A program made the position numbers and the translations under genes. This document shows positions 1 to 7,171 of a stretch of DNA of 19,235 nucleotides, piece by piece. The stretch is from contig JALSRF010000105.1 of NCBI GenBank assembly GCA_026984895.1, positions 1-19,235 of the forward strand. The letters run 5' to 3'. The notes under the pieces are model-generated. The model saw only the letters and a program-made list of their open reading frames with translations, had not been told where the DNA came from and made no database searches. Origin of the DNA: Paracoccaceae bacterium (GTDB lineage: Bacteria; Pseudomonadota; Alphaproteobacteria; Rhodobacterales; Rhodobacteraceae). Position 1 is the first letter of the stretch. Every line of letters begins with the position of its first letter.

Positions 1-32
1 CACGCGCGCGCGCGCGGCCATCGCGCGGCCAT
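1..32. repeat. Alternating CG tract and 11-bp tandem repeat
   Basis: Bases 1-16 alternate pyrimidine and purine (CA then CG units), a composition able to form Z-DNA. They run into two exact tandem copies of CGCGCGGCCAT (11-21 and 22-32). Just downstream, TGTGAC occurs at 33-38 and 43-48, one helical turn apart and directly before the likely ETF-QO promoter. The tract may continue left of the window. No function can be assigned from sequence; a regulator site made of the TGTGAC pair is speculation. Confidence 0.5.
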
Positions 33-50
33 TGTGACGCAATGTGACAA

Positions 51-78
51 TTGACCCGTCGTCAGGCGGTGCGATAAC
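51..78 (+). promoter_or_regulatory. Predicted sigma-70-type promoter of the ETF-QO gene
   Basis: A -35 element TTGACC (51-56, 5/6 to TTGACA) and a -10 element GATAAC (73-78, 4/6 to TATAAT) are separated by 16 bp. Transcription would begin near base 85, leaving a leader of about 43 nt to the ATG at 128. This placement argues against translation from the upstream GTG at 44. Confidence 0.45.
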
Positions 79-127
79 GAGGCAGAAAACCAGTTCACAG
101 CTGCCCGCGCGGGCACAAGGGGATGCG

Positions 128-1780
128 ATGCCGGATACACAACGCGAAGCCATGGAATACGATGTCGTGATTGTCGGTGCTGGCCCGGCCGGCCTTTCGG
201 CGGCGATCCGGCTGAAACAGATCGACGCCGGGCTGAATGTGGTGATTCTGGAAAAGGGATCGGAGGTCGGCGCGCATATCCTTTCGGGGGCGGTGCTTGA
301 CGTTTCCGGGCTGAACCGGCTGATCCCCGACTGGAAAAGCCGCAACGCGCCGGTGACGGTTCCGGTGAAACGCGACAATTTCTACCTGATGGGGGCTTCG
401 GGGGGGCTGCGCCTGCCCAATTTCCTGATGCCGCCGCTGATGAACAATCACGGCTGTTACATCGTGTCCATGGGCAATGTCTGCCGCTGGCTGGCCGAAC
501 AGGCCGAAGCCCTGGGCGTGGAGATCTTTCCCGGCATGGCGTGTTCGCAACTCGTCTATCACGAGGATGGCGCGCTCAAGGGGGTGGTCGCCGGCGAATT
601 CGGCAGGAACGCCGATGGCACCCCCGGTCCCAACTACGAACCGGGAATGGAGCTGCACGGCAAGTATGTATTCCTGGCCGAGGGCGCGCGCGGTTCGCTT
701 TCGAAAGAAGCCATTGCCAGGTTCGGCCTGGCCGAGGGCGCGGACTATCCGAAGTTCGGACTGGGCATGAAGGAAATCTGGGAGGTCGATCCCGCGCGCC
801 ACCGCGAAGGCACGGTGACCCATACCATGGGCTGGCCGCTGGGCTGGAAGACCGGGGGCGGTTCGTTCATCTACCATCTGGACAACAACCAGGTCTATGT
901 CGGCTACATCGTCGATCTGAGCTACCGCAACCCCTATCTTTATCCCTACATGGAGTTTCAGCGCTTCAAGCATCACCCGATGGTGGCCGAGCTTCTGAAG
1001 GGCGGCAAGCGCGTGGCCTATGGCGCGCGGGTCGTGACCAAGGGCGGCTACCAGTCGATCCCCAGGCCGGTGTTTCCGGGCGGGGCGCTTCTGGGCTGTT
1101 CGGCCGGGCTGGTGAACCTGCCGCGCATCAAGGGCAATCACAATGCGATGCATTCGGGCATCGAGGCGGCCGAAGCCGCGGCGGCGGCGATTGCGGCGGG
1201 GCGCGGCGCCGACGTGCTGGACACATATGAGCAGGCCCTGAGAAACGGGCCGGTGGGCCGGGACCTGAAGCCGGTGCGCAATGTCGCGCCCATGAACGGG
1301 CGATGGGGGGTCTGGGCAGGGCTGCTGCTTGGCGGCTTCGACATGTGGGTTCAGACGCTCCTGCGGTTTTCGCCGTTCGGCACGATGAAGCACGGCAAGA
1401 ACGACGCGCAGGCAACCGAACCGGCGTCGCGCCACAAGCCGATCGACTATCCCAGGCCGGATGGCACGCTCAGTTTCGACCGCCTGACCAACGTGGCCTT
1501 TTCCTTCACCAACCATGAGGAATCGCAGCCCTGCCACCTGAAACTTGCCGACCCGGACATCCCGATCCGCGTCAACCTGCCCGAATATGACGAACCGGCG
1601 CAGCGCTATTGCCCGGCCGGGGTCTACGAGGTGGTGCGCGAAGAGGGCAAGGACGCGAAATTCGTGATCAACTTCCAGAATTGCGTCCATTGCAAGACCT
1701 GCGACATCAAGGACCCGAGCGAAAACATCACCTGGACCACGCCCCAGGGCGGCGACGGGCCGAATTATCCGAACATGTAA
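128..1780 (+). CDS. Electron transfer flavoprotein-ubiquinone oxidoreductase (ETF-QO)
   Basis: This is the inner-membrane flavo-iron-sulfur enzyme that takes electrons from ETF, the acceptor for acyl-CoA and several amino-acid dehydrogenases, and reduces ubiquinone. The predicted protein is 550 aa, close to the usual bacterial length. An FAD-binding Rossmann motif GAGPAG is at residues 17-22 after the stretch EYDVVIV. The C-terminal ferredoxin-like segment carries Cys495, then Cys519, Cys522 and Cys525 in a CxxCxxC pattern, as needed for the [4Fe-4S] cluster. The frame is open back to a GTG at 44, but the ATG at 128 is chosen because AAGGGG (117-122) sits 5 nt upstream, a promoter lies inside the longer frame, and family members start close to the EAMEYDVV segment. 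ETF genes are not in the window. The identification is secure; the start is likely. Confidence 0.95.
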   Translation: MPDTQREAMEYDVVIVGAGPAGLSAAIRLKQIDAGLNVVILEKGSEVGAHILSGAVLDVSGLNRLIPDWKSRNAPVTVPVKRDNFYLMGASGGLRLPNFLMPPLMNNHGCYIVSMGNVCRWLAEQAEALGVEIFPGMACSQLVYHEDGALKGVVAGEFGRNADGTPGPNYEPGMELHGKYVFLAEGARGSLSKEAIARFGLAEGADYPKFGLGMKEIWEVDPARHREGTVTHTMGWPLGWKTGGGSFIYHLDNNQVYVGYIVDLSYRNPYLYPYMEFQRFKHHPMVAELLKGGKRVAYGARVVTKGGYQSIPRPVFPGGALLGCSAGLVNLPRIKGNHNAMHSGIEAAEAAAAAIAAGRGADVLDTYEQALRNGPVGRDLKPVRNVAPMNGRWGVWAGLLLGGFDMWVQTLLRFSPFGTMKHGKNDAQATEPASRHKPIDYPRPDGTLSFDRLTNVAFSFTNHEESQPCHLKLADPDIPIRVNLPEYDEPAQRYCPAGVYEVVREEGKDAKFVINFQNCVHCKTCDIKDPSENITWTTPQGGDGPNYPNM

Positions 1781-1792
1781 CCGTTGCGTCAG

Positions 1793-1822
1793 CCGCACCG
1801 GGCCGCACCCGGCCGCACCGGG
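1793..1822. repeat. Three tandem copies of a 10-bp unit, CCGCACCGGG
   Basis: Units at 1793-1802, 1803-1812 (CCGCACCCGG, two differences) and 1813-1822 lie 12 bp after the ETF-QO stop. A second direct repeat, GGTCTGCATT, follows at 1821-1830 and 1854-1863. No clear intrinsic terminator is seen in this 136-bp gap. The unit may be simple slippage. Confidence 0.5.
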
Positions 1823-1828
1823 TCTGCA

Positions 1829-1857
1829 TTGTCTTTTCCCGGCCAAGGCACTAGGTC
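1829..1857 (+). promoter_or_regulatory. Weak candidate promoter before the TPR gene
   Basis: TTGTCT (1829-1834) and TAGGTC (1852-1857) are 17 bp apart. The -35 match is fair (4/6) but the -10 match is poor. It would give a leader of about 50 nt. The TPR and ispE genes could instead be read through from ETF-QO. Confidence 0.2.
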
Positions 1858-1916
1858 TGCATTCGGGGACCGCGACGGCGGAACCTTCGGACGGGAGCAC
1901 TGCGAAGGAACAGATA

Positions 1917-3620
1917 TTGGAGACAGGAAGGAAATCCGTGGCTGCAGGCCTGATCCTGGCCGCCGGTCTGGCGTTTGCCGCCCCGGCGCTTGCGGGTGAG
2001 GACGCCGGCGCCTATCTTGCCGCCGGGAATGCGTTTTCCCGGAACGATTTTCCAAGCGCGGCACAGCATTTCGCCCGCGCCATGCTGAGCGATCCGAAAA
2101 ACACCTCGCTGATGGTGAATGCCGTCATCTCCTATGTCGGTGCGGGCGATTTCGAGCGTGCGCTGGTCGTGGCGCGACGACTGAACAGCGCCGATCCGGG
2201 CAACCAGATCGCCAACATGCTGCTGCTGAGCGAAGCCGTCGTTCGCCAGGATTTCCAGCAGGCGCGCAGCTATCTGTCGAACGACGCTCCCGGGCGCGAC
2301 CTGGTGAGCGGGCTGGCGCGGGCCTGGATCGAGGTGGGGCTGGGCCGGATGTCGAAAGCCTCCGCAAGCCTTGACAGCCTGTCGGGACAATCCGGGCTGA
2401 AAGGCTTTGCCCTGTTTCACAAGGCGCTTGCGCTTGCGCTGGTCGGCGATTTCGAAGGTGCAGACCGGATTCTTTCGGGCAAGGCAGGGACCGGGGTTCC
2501 CGCAACCCGGCGCGCGGTTATCGCCCACGCGCAGATTCTCAGCCAGCTGGAACGCGACGACGCTGCGCTTGCATTGATTCGCCAGTCGTTTTCCGGGGAC
2601 CTCGATCCGGCGCTTCAGGCGCTTGTCGATCGGCTGGAAAACGGCGACACGGTGCCCTTCACGCTGGTCGGCAATGCGCGTGACGGTCTTGGCGAAATGT
2701 TCCTTGGCCTGGCCGATGCCCTGAACAAGGACGGCGCATCGAAAACCACGTTGGTCTATGCGCGCCTGGCGCAGTATCTGCGCCCCGATGAGTCCGCCGC
2801 GGCGCTGCTGACGGCGGGGATGCTCGAGGATCTGGGGCAGTTCGACCTGGCGACCGCGGTGTACGAGTCGATCCCGCCGGACGATCCGGCCTTCCTTTCG
2901 GCGGAACTCGGGCGCGCCGGTGCGCTGCGCCGGGCCGGAAAGTCCGAGGCAGAGATCGAGGTCCTGAAGCAACTGGCGAAGAGCTTTCCCGAAAGCGGCC
3001 TGGCGTTGCGTGCGCTTGGCGATGCCTACCGCCGTTCCGGCAATTTCGAGCAGGCGGCCGCGGCCTACGACCGGGCGGTTGCGCTGCTTGGCGCCGACAG
3101 GCCGTCGCAGTGGTCGTTGTTCTATCGGCGCGGCATTGCAAACGAACGTCTGGGGCGCTGGACGGCGGCCGAGGCCGATTTTCGCAAGGCGCTGGAACTC
3201 AACCCCGACCAGCCGCTGGTGCTGAACTATCTCGGCTATTCCTATGTCGAGAAGAACACCAATCTGGAGGAAGCGCTTTCGATGATCGAACGCGCGGTGA
3301 AGAACCGGCCGGACGACGGCTACATAACGGACTCGCTGGGCTGGGCGCTGTATCGGCTTGGCCGGTATCGGCAGGCCGTGACGCAAATGGAGCGCGCCGT
3401 CGAGCTTGTCCCGACCGACCCGATCCTCAACGACCACCTGGGCGATGTCTACTGGGCGGTGGGGCGCAGGCGCGAGGCGAATTTCCAGTGGAGCCGCGCC
3501 TTGTCCTTCGGGCCCGAAGACAAGGACGCGAAGCGCATTCGCAGGAAGCTCGAACTTGGCCTGGACAAGGTCCTGCAAGAGGAAGGCAGCCCGCCGCTTT
3601 CGGTCGCCAATGACAACTAG
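1917..3620 (+). CDS. Secreted tetratricopeptide-repeat protein
   Basis: The predicted protein is 567 aa with a Sec signal peptide: positively charged n-region (R5, K6), a hydrophobic Ala/Leu stretch, and a likely cleavage after ALA at residue 26. TPR motifs are clearest from about residue 362 to 540, including segments of the form LNYLGYSYVEK, DSLGWALYRLGRY and NDHLGDVYWAVGR. Such repeats form helical scaffolds for protein-protein contacts, here most likely in the periplasm. The TTG at 1917 is chosen because GAAGGA (1904-1909) lies 7 nt upstream and because it keeps the basic n-region. A GTG at 1938 with AGGAAGG upstream is the alternative and would give a signal peptide without charge. The 3' end overlaps ispE by 11 bp, suggesting translational coupling. 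I recall TPR proteins with these C-terminal motifs as widespread in alphaproteobacteria, but the partner and function are unknown. Confidence 0.85.
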   Translation: METGRKSVAAGLILAAGLAFAAPALAGEDAGAYLAAGNAFSRNDFPSAAQHFARAMLSDPKNTSLMVNAVISYVGAGDFERALVVARRLNSADPGNQIANMLLLSEAVVRQDFQQARSYLSNDAPGRDLVSGLARAWIEVGLGRMSKASASLDSLSGQSGLKGFALFHKALALALVGDFEGADRILSGKAGTGVPATRRAVIAHAQILSQLERDDAALALIRQSFSGDLDPALQALVDRLENGDTVPFTLVGNARDGLGEMFLGLADALNKDGASKTTLVYARLAQYLRPDESAAALLTAGMLEDLGQFDLATAVYESIPPDDPAFLSAELGRAGALRRAGKSEAEIEVLKQLAKSFPESGLALRALGDAYRRSGNFEQAAAAYDRAVALLGADRPSQWSLFYRRGIANERLGRWTAAEADFRKALELNPDQPLVLNYLGYSYVEKNTNLEEALSMIERAVKNRPDDGYITDSLGWALYRLGRYRQAVTQMERAVELVPTDPILNDHLGDVYWAVGRRREANFQWSRALSFGPEDKDAKRIRRKLELGLDKVLQEEGSPPLSVANDN

Positions 3621-4467
3621 CGTCCTTGCCGCGGCCAAGGTGAACCTTGCCCTGCACGTTACCGGACAGCGCAGGGGCGACGGATACCACCTGCTGGACA
3701 GCCTGGTGGTGTTCGCCGAAACGGGCGATGTGGTGAGCGCAACCCGCGCCGGCGCGTTGTCGCTTTCGGTCAGCGGTGCGATGGCGGGCGACCTGCCGCC
3801 CGATCGCGACAACAACCTGGTCCTGCGCGCAGCGCGCCTGCTGTCCCGGGGCGAGGGCGCCCGGATCACCCTGGAAAAGGTCTTGCCGGTCGCCGCCGGG
3901 CTGGGGGGCGGGTCGTCGGATGCCGCGGCGACCCTGCGCGCGCTGTCCCGGCTCTGGGGCCGGCCTCTTCCCGATACCGATGCGCTCATGCGGCTTGGGG
4001 CCGATGTGCCGGTCTGCCTGGAGGGGCGGCCGTCGCGGATGCGTGGCACGGGCGAAACCGTCAGCCCGGTTGACTGCCCGTCCCTGCACATGGTGCTGGT
4101 GAACCCGGGTCTGGGGCTGTCCACGCCGGCGGTGTTTTCGCGCCTTCGCGGAAAGGAAAACCCGCCGCTGGGCCGGCTGCCGGCCTGGAAAACGCCCGAC
4201 GATCTGGTGAACTGGCTGACGCTGCAGCGCAACGACCTGGAAGCGCCGGCCATTGCTCTTGTGCCCGAAATAGATACCGCGCTGCGCGCCTTGCGCGCGA
4301 CACCGGGGTGCAGGCTGGCGCGCATGTCCGGCTCCGGTGCCAGTTGCTTCGGCCTGTTCGACGATGCCGCGCGGGCCCGGGCGGCCGGGCGGCGACTCTT
4401 GCGACAGTTCCCGCAGTGGTGGGTGGCCGCAACGCGCACCGGCGCCAGCAGCAACGCGGGCGCCTGA
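3610..4467 (+). CDS. ispE: 4-diphosphocytidyl-2-C-methyl-D-erythritol kinase
   Basis: IspE is the ATP-dependent GHMP-family kinase that phosphorylates CDP-methylerythritol in the non-mevalonate (MEP) pathway to isoprenoids. The 285-aa protein has the N-terminal substrate lysine K10 in AAAKVNLALHV, the ATP-binding glycine loop PVAAGLGGGSSDAAA (93-107), the catalytic aspartate D132 in GADVP, and the C-terminal GHMP motif MSGSGASCFGLF. Length matches the family. The start at 3610 lies inside the end of the TPR gene. There is no good ribosome site directly before it (the nearest purine-rich run is over 20 nt away), so translation probably depends on ribosomes finishing the TPR frame. It converges with the GntR gene with only 4 bp between stop codons and no visible terminator. 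Confidence 0.95.
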   Translation: MTTSVLAAAKVNLALHVTGQRRGDGYHLLDSLVVFAETGDVVSATRAGALSLSVSGAMAGDLPPDRDNNLVLRAARLLSRGEGARITLEKVLPVAAGLGGGSSDAAATLRALSRLWGRPLPDTDALMRLGADVPVCLEGRPSRMRGTGETVSPVDCPSLHMVLVNPGLGLSTPAVFSRLRGKENPPLGRLPAWKTPDDLVNWLTLQRNDLEAPAIALVPEIDTALRALRATPGCRLARMSGSGASCFGLFDDAARARAAGRRLLRQFPQWWVAATRTGASSNAGA

Positions 4468-4471
4468 GGGC

Positions 4472-5239
4472 TCAGCCACAGGTGCGGCGGCCGAATTTCA
4501 GCATGGCGATCTGTTCGTTGCGCTCGAAAATCTGCGCATCGTGGAGAGCGGCGCGCACGAAATCCAGATGCGCCTCCACGGCCTTGCGTGCCCCCGGCGG
4601 ATCGCGCGCCTGGATGGCGGAATTGATCGCGCGATGCTGATCCAGCAAGGCGCTTCGGGTGGTTTTCTGCCGGAAAATGACCTGCCGGTTGTAGAACACC
4701 CCGTCGCGCAGCAACTGGAACATCGAGCGCATCATGTGCAGCATGACCACGTTGTGGCTGGCCTCGATTATGGCCATGTGAAACTCGGCGTCCAGGCGCG
4801 CCTCGTCCTGCGTGGCCCGGGCCTTGTGGGCGGCGATCATGCGTTCGAGAACCGCATCGATCACGTTCAGATCGGTGTCCGAGGCCAGTCGCGCCGCCCG
4901 TTCGGCCGCCAGCGTTTCCAGATCGCGGCGAAAGTCGATATAGTCGAACACCGCTTCGTCGTGCTTTGCGAAAAGGGCGATCAGGCCATCGGAAAAGGCC
5001 GAGCCGAGCACCTCGGCCACATAGACGCCGGAACCCGCGCGCGTGGTCAGCAGGCCGCTGTCGACCAGTTCCGCGATTGCCTCGCGCAGGGACGGGCGGG
5101 ACACGCCCATTCTTTCGGCAAGCTCGCGTTCGGGGGGCAGGCGTTCGCCCTGGCGCAGAATGCCGCGCAGGATCAGCGTCTCGATCTGGCGCACCACCGC
5201 GTGCGAAAGCCTTTCCGGCTGCACTTTTCGAAACGGCAT
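4472..5239 (-). CDS. GntR-family transcriptional regulator, FadR/FCD subfamily
   Basis: The predicted 255-aa protein has an N-terminal winged helix (about residues 11-77, with ERELAERMGVSRPSLREAI as the recognition region) and a C-terminal all-helical FCD ligand domain. Asp150, His154, His202 and His224 match the D/H/H/H pattern that binds a divalent metal in many FCD domains. Such regulators typically respond to organic acids (lactate, glycolate, pyruvate, acyl-CoA), but the ligand cannot be read here because no metabolic operon is adjacent. The ATG at 5239 is chosen from the GGGAAAGG sequence shortly upstream and the usual start just before the helix; an in-frame ATG at 5254 is possible. 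Its stop is 4 bp from that of the convergent ispE. Confidence 0.88.
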   Translation of the reverse strand: MPFRKVQPERLSHAVVRQIETLILRGILRQGERLPPERELAERMGVSRPSLREAIAELVDSGLLTTRAGSGVYVAEVLGSAFSDGLIALFAKHDEAVFDYIDFRRDLETLAAERAARLASDTDLNVIDAVLERMIAAHKARATQDEARLDAEFHMAIIEASHNVVMLHMMRSMFQLLRDGVFYNRQVIFRQKTTRSALLDQHRAINSAIQARDPPGARKAVEAHLDFVRAALHDAQIFERNEQIAMLKFGRRTCG

Positions 5240-5275
5240 GGACCTTTCCCGCATTGCCACACCCCGCCCGATGCG

Positions 5276-5304
5276 AGGATAGAAAGCCGGGCGGCACAAG
5301 ACAA
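5276..5304 (-). promoter_or_regulatory. Predicted promoter of the GntR regulator
   Basis: On the minus strand, TTGTCT (5304-5299) and TATCCT (5281-5276) are separated by 17 bp. Both match consensus at 4 of 6 positions. Transcription would start near 5269, about 30 nt before the ATG at 5239. I see no clear TGGT-N-ACCA palindrome, the common GntR/FadR operator form, around it. Confidence 0.4.
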
Positions 5305-5341
5305 GCGCCCACCACCCGTCGTCAGGAGGCCGGACGCTGCG

Positions 5342-5380
5342 CCCGGCCCCTTTGCCCGGCCCCTTTGCCCGGTCCCTGTG
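5342..5380. repeat. Three tandem copies of a 13-bp unit, CCCGGCCCCTTTG
   Basis: Copies at 5342-5354 and 5355-5367 are identical; the third (5368-5380) differs at two positions. They lie between the 3' end of the OmpA-like gene and the promoter of the GntR gene. They do not form an obvious hairpin. They could be slippage products or a region of variable copy number. Confidence 0.6.
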
Positions 5381-5410
5381 CGCAGGTTCGGTTGCGCGGT
5401 CCGGCCGTCC

Positions 5411-5439
5411 GGCCCGGCCCTCTTGTTGAGCCCCGGGCC
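5411..5439 (-). terminator. GC-rich hairpin after the OmpA-like gene, possible terminator
   Basis: Arms 5411-5422 and 5428-5439 pair through 7 bp, a 2x2 internal mismatch and 3 bp, around a 5-nt loop. It lies 8 nt past the OmpA-like stop on the minus strand. There is no U-tract, so intrinsic termination is uncertain; it could also act as an mRNA 3'-end stabiliser. Confidence 0.3.
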
Positions 5440-5446
5440 CGGCCGA

Positions 5447-6112
5447 TCAGGCGTTTGGCCGGATCAGGATTTCCACGCGCCGGTTCTTTGCGCGGCCGGC
5501 AGCGGTCCGGTTGGTGGCGATCGGCTGGTCTTCGCCAATGCCGACAGTCTGGATGCGGCTGGCCGCCACGCCGTCGGTTATCAGGATGCTGGCAACCGAA
5601 TCCGCGCGCCGTTTCGACAGGTTCAGGTTGTAGTCGGCGGGGCCGGTGTTGTCGGTATGACCGACCACGACCACGGTCGAATTCGGATAGCGGTTCAGGT
5701 TGTCGGCAACCGCCGCAAGGTCTCCGTAGAGCGCGCCGTTGACCACCGTGCTGTCAACCGGAAACAGGATGTCCTGGGGCATCCGCACGGTCAGATATTC
5801 GCCGTTGTTGATGATCTGGATCCGGTTGTCGCCGATCGAGGCCTGAAGGTCGGCCGCCTGCTTGTCCAGTTGCGCCCCGGCAGCGCCGCCCAGAGCCCCG
5901 CCCAGAACGCCTCCGATCATGGCGCGACGGCGGCGATCATCGACGTTCTTGCCGCCGAGCAGCCCGAGTAGCGCGCCGGTGGCTGCGCCGATGGCAGCCC
6001 CCTCGTTCGCACGGGTGTGCGGATTGTTCGTGGGGGTTCTGATGTCCGTGCATGCGGTGACGGCCAGCAGCCCGGTCATGGTTGCGAGCGTGGAAAGACG
6101 AAGAATTTTCAT
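5447..6112 (-). CDS. YiaD-like OmpA-family outer-membrane lipoprotein
   Basis: The predicted 221-aa protein begins with a lipoprotein signal whose lipobox VTAC puts the lipidated cysteine at residue 21. The next residue is Thr rather than Asp, so outer-membrane sorting is expected. A glycine-zipper region follows (about 37-82, with repeats such as GAAIGAATGALLG and GGVLGGALGGAAG). A C-terminal OmpA-like peptidoglycan-binding domain spans about 105-219, with GHTDNTG (Asp154) and LSKRRADSV (Arg169) at the expected diaminopimelate-binding positions. Architecture and length match E. coli YiaD (219 aa). The ATG at 6112 has GAGGTAA just upstream and is preceded by a good promoter. The longer open frame from 6211 runs through that promoter and is rejected. 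Likely role: tethering the outer membrane to the cell wall. Confidence 0.9.
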   Translation of the reverse strand: MKILRLSTLATMTGLLAVTACTDIRTPTNNPHTRANEGAAIGAATGALLGLLGGKNVDDRRRRAMIGGVLGGALGGAAGAQLDKQAADLQASIGDNRIQIINNGEYLTVRMPQDILFPVDSTVVNGALYGDLAAVADNLNRYPNSTVVVVGHTDNTGPADYNLNLSKRRADSVASILITDGVAASRIQTVGIGEDQPIATNRTAAGRAKNRRVEILIRPNA

Positions 6113-6148
6113 TGTTACCTCGAAAACGGTTTGGCCCAGCTTTGGCTC

Positions 6149-6177
6149 ATTGTACTTGCAGGTTGGTCCTGCTTCAA
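6149..6177 (-). promoter_or_regulatory. Predicted promoter of the OmpA-like lipoprotein gene
   Basis: On the minus strand, TTGAAG (6177-6172) and TACAAT (6154-6149, 5/6 match) are 17 bp apart. Transcription would start near 6142, with a leader of about 30 nt including GAGGTAA. The promoter lies in the 105-bp gap after the ada-like gene, so the two genes need not be co-transcribed. Confidence 0.5.
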
Positions 6178-6217
6178 AACCCAGATGCACCGTTTCGGCG
6201 GATTCCCGCAAGAGAAA

Positions 6218-7078
6218 TCACGTGGATGTGTATGCGCTAGAACCCGACTCGGACTCCAGGAGAAGCGTTTCCCAGGCCAGCATCGCACGTTTCACCGGCA
6301 GCCCCCAGTGGTATCCCCCCAGCGCGCCATTTTTTCGCAGGACCCGGTGGCAGGGAATCAGGAAGCTCACCGGATTGCGACCGACCGCGGTTCCGACGGC
6401 CCGCACGGCGCGGGGGTTGCCTGTCGCGCGGGCGATCTGCGAATAGGTGGTGACATGGCCGGCGGGAATGCGCAGCAGGGCTTCCCAGACCTTGATCTGG
6501 AACGGCCCGCCGATCATGTGCAGCCGGGACGTTCCCCGCCGCCGGAATGCCGCTTCGACCCAGCCCGAGATCGCCGCCGCGTCTTCCAGAAACTGCGCCC
6601 GCGGCCAGCGGGACACGAGGTCCGCCATGACGCGGTCTTCCTCGCCCGTGCCGGCAAAGCCGAGCGCGCAAAGCCCCTTGTCGGTGCCCATGGCCAGCAC
6701 CCGGCCAAAGGGGCTGTCGAACCAGCCATGGCGGATTGTCAGCCCCTCGCCTTTGCGGGCATGCTCGCCGGGGCTCATGGCCTCCCACCGCAAGAACAGG
6801 TCGTGCAGGCGGCCGGTGCCCGACAGGCCCAGGCTGGTTGCGGTCTGCAGGGTGGTAAACCGGTTCGCCAGCAGGCTGCGGGCGTGGTCCAGCATCAGAT
6901 ATTGCTGATAGCGTTTCGGGCTGACTCCGGCCCACCGGGAAAACACGCGCTGGAAATGCGCGGGGCTCATGGAAAGCTCCCGGGCGAGGGCGCTCAGCGA
7001 AAGCGGCCCGGGCGCGCGGTCTATCGCCTCGATCGCGCGCCGGATGACCTGATAGTGATATGCCTGATCTTGCGTCAT
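6218..7078 (-). CDS. AraC-type HTH / O6-methylguanine-DNA methyltransferase fusion (Ada-like, sensor domain absent)
   Basis: The predicted 286-aa protein has an AraC-family double helix-turn-helix (about 8-105, with LARELSMSPAHFQRVFSRW). A methylated-DNA-protein cysteine methyltransferase domain follows (about 115-275) with the suicide cysteine Cys243 in PCHRV. This domain removes alkyl groups from O6-methylguanine in a single-turnover reaction. E. coli Ada has in addition an N-terminal zinc domain whose Cys38 takes methyl from phosphotriesters and switches on transcription. That domain is absent, and the upstream sequence (promoter region and nth) leaves no room for it. The start at 7078 is supported by GAGG upstream. 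The gene is divergent from nth across a 93-bp gap, pairing two DNA-repair functions. Whether the HTH regulates anything, and in response to what, is open. Confidence 0.92.
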   Translation of the reverse strand: MTQDQAYHYQVIRRAIEAIDRAPGPLSLSALARELSMSPAHFQRVFSRWAGVSPKRYQQYLMLDHARSLLANRFTTLQTATSLGLSGTGRLHDLFLRWEAMSPGEHARKGEGLTIRHGWFDSPFGRVLAMGTDKGLCALGFAGTGEEDRVMADLVSRWPRAQFLEDAAAISGWVEAAFRRRGTSRLHMIGGPFQIKVWEALLRIPAGHVTTYSQIARATGNPRAVRAVGTAVGRNPVSFLIPCHRVLRKNGALGGYHWGLPVKRAMLAWETLLLESESGSSAYTST

Positions 7079-7135
7079 GGTGCCTCGGAAAACACGGACA
7101 TTCTAACCGGTTCCCGACGGCGGTCGATCCGTTTC

Positions 7136-7164
7136 TTGCGCCTTTCGGACGGGCAGTGCATAGA
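7136..7164 (+). promoter_or_regulatory. Weak candidate promoter for nth, possibly leaderless
   Basis: TTGCGC (7136-7141) and CATAGA (7159-7164) are 17 bp apart. The -10 match is poor (3/6). If used, transcription would begin at about the A of the nth ATG (7172), giving a leaderless message. This agrees with the lack of a ribosome-binding site before that ATG. Confidence 0.2.
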
Positions 7165-7171
7165 ACGCTCC

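Noticed and set aside
44..127. 28-residue N-terminal extension of ETF-QO from GTG 44
   Set aside because: The segment contains the likely promoter and has no family similarity; ATG 128 has AAGGGG at ideal spacing.
95..1900. 601-codon open frame on the minus strand opposite ETF-QO
   Set aside because: Typical GC-rich antisense shadow: no recognisable motif, low-complexity composition, and it covers the full ETF-QO gene, which has clear family motifs.
1851..5315. 1154-codon open frame on the minus strand across TPR, ispE and the GntR gene
   Set aside because: It runs antisense to two certain genes and out of frame through a third; composition is Arg/Pro/Ala-rich without domains.
4337..5971. 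544-codon plus-strand frame across the ispE end, GntR and OmpA-like genes
   Set aside because: Lies opposite well-supported minus-strand genes and has no recognisable domain.
6017..7171. Upstream extension of the nth frame
   Set aside because: It overlaps the opposite-strand ada-like gene throughout; Nth is complete from 7172.
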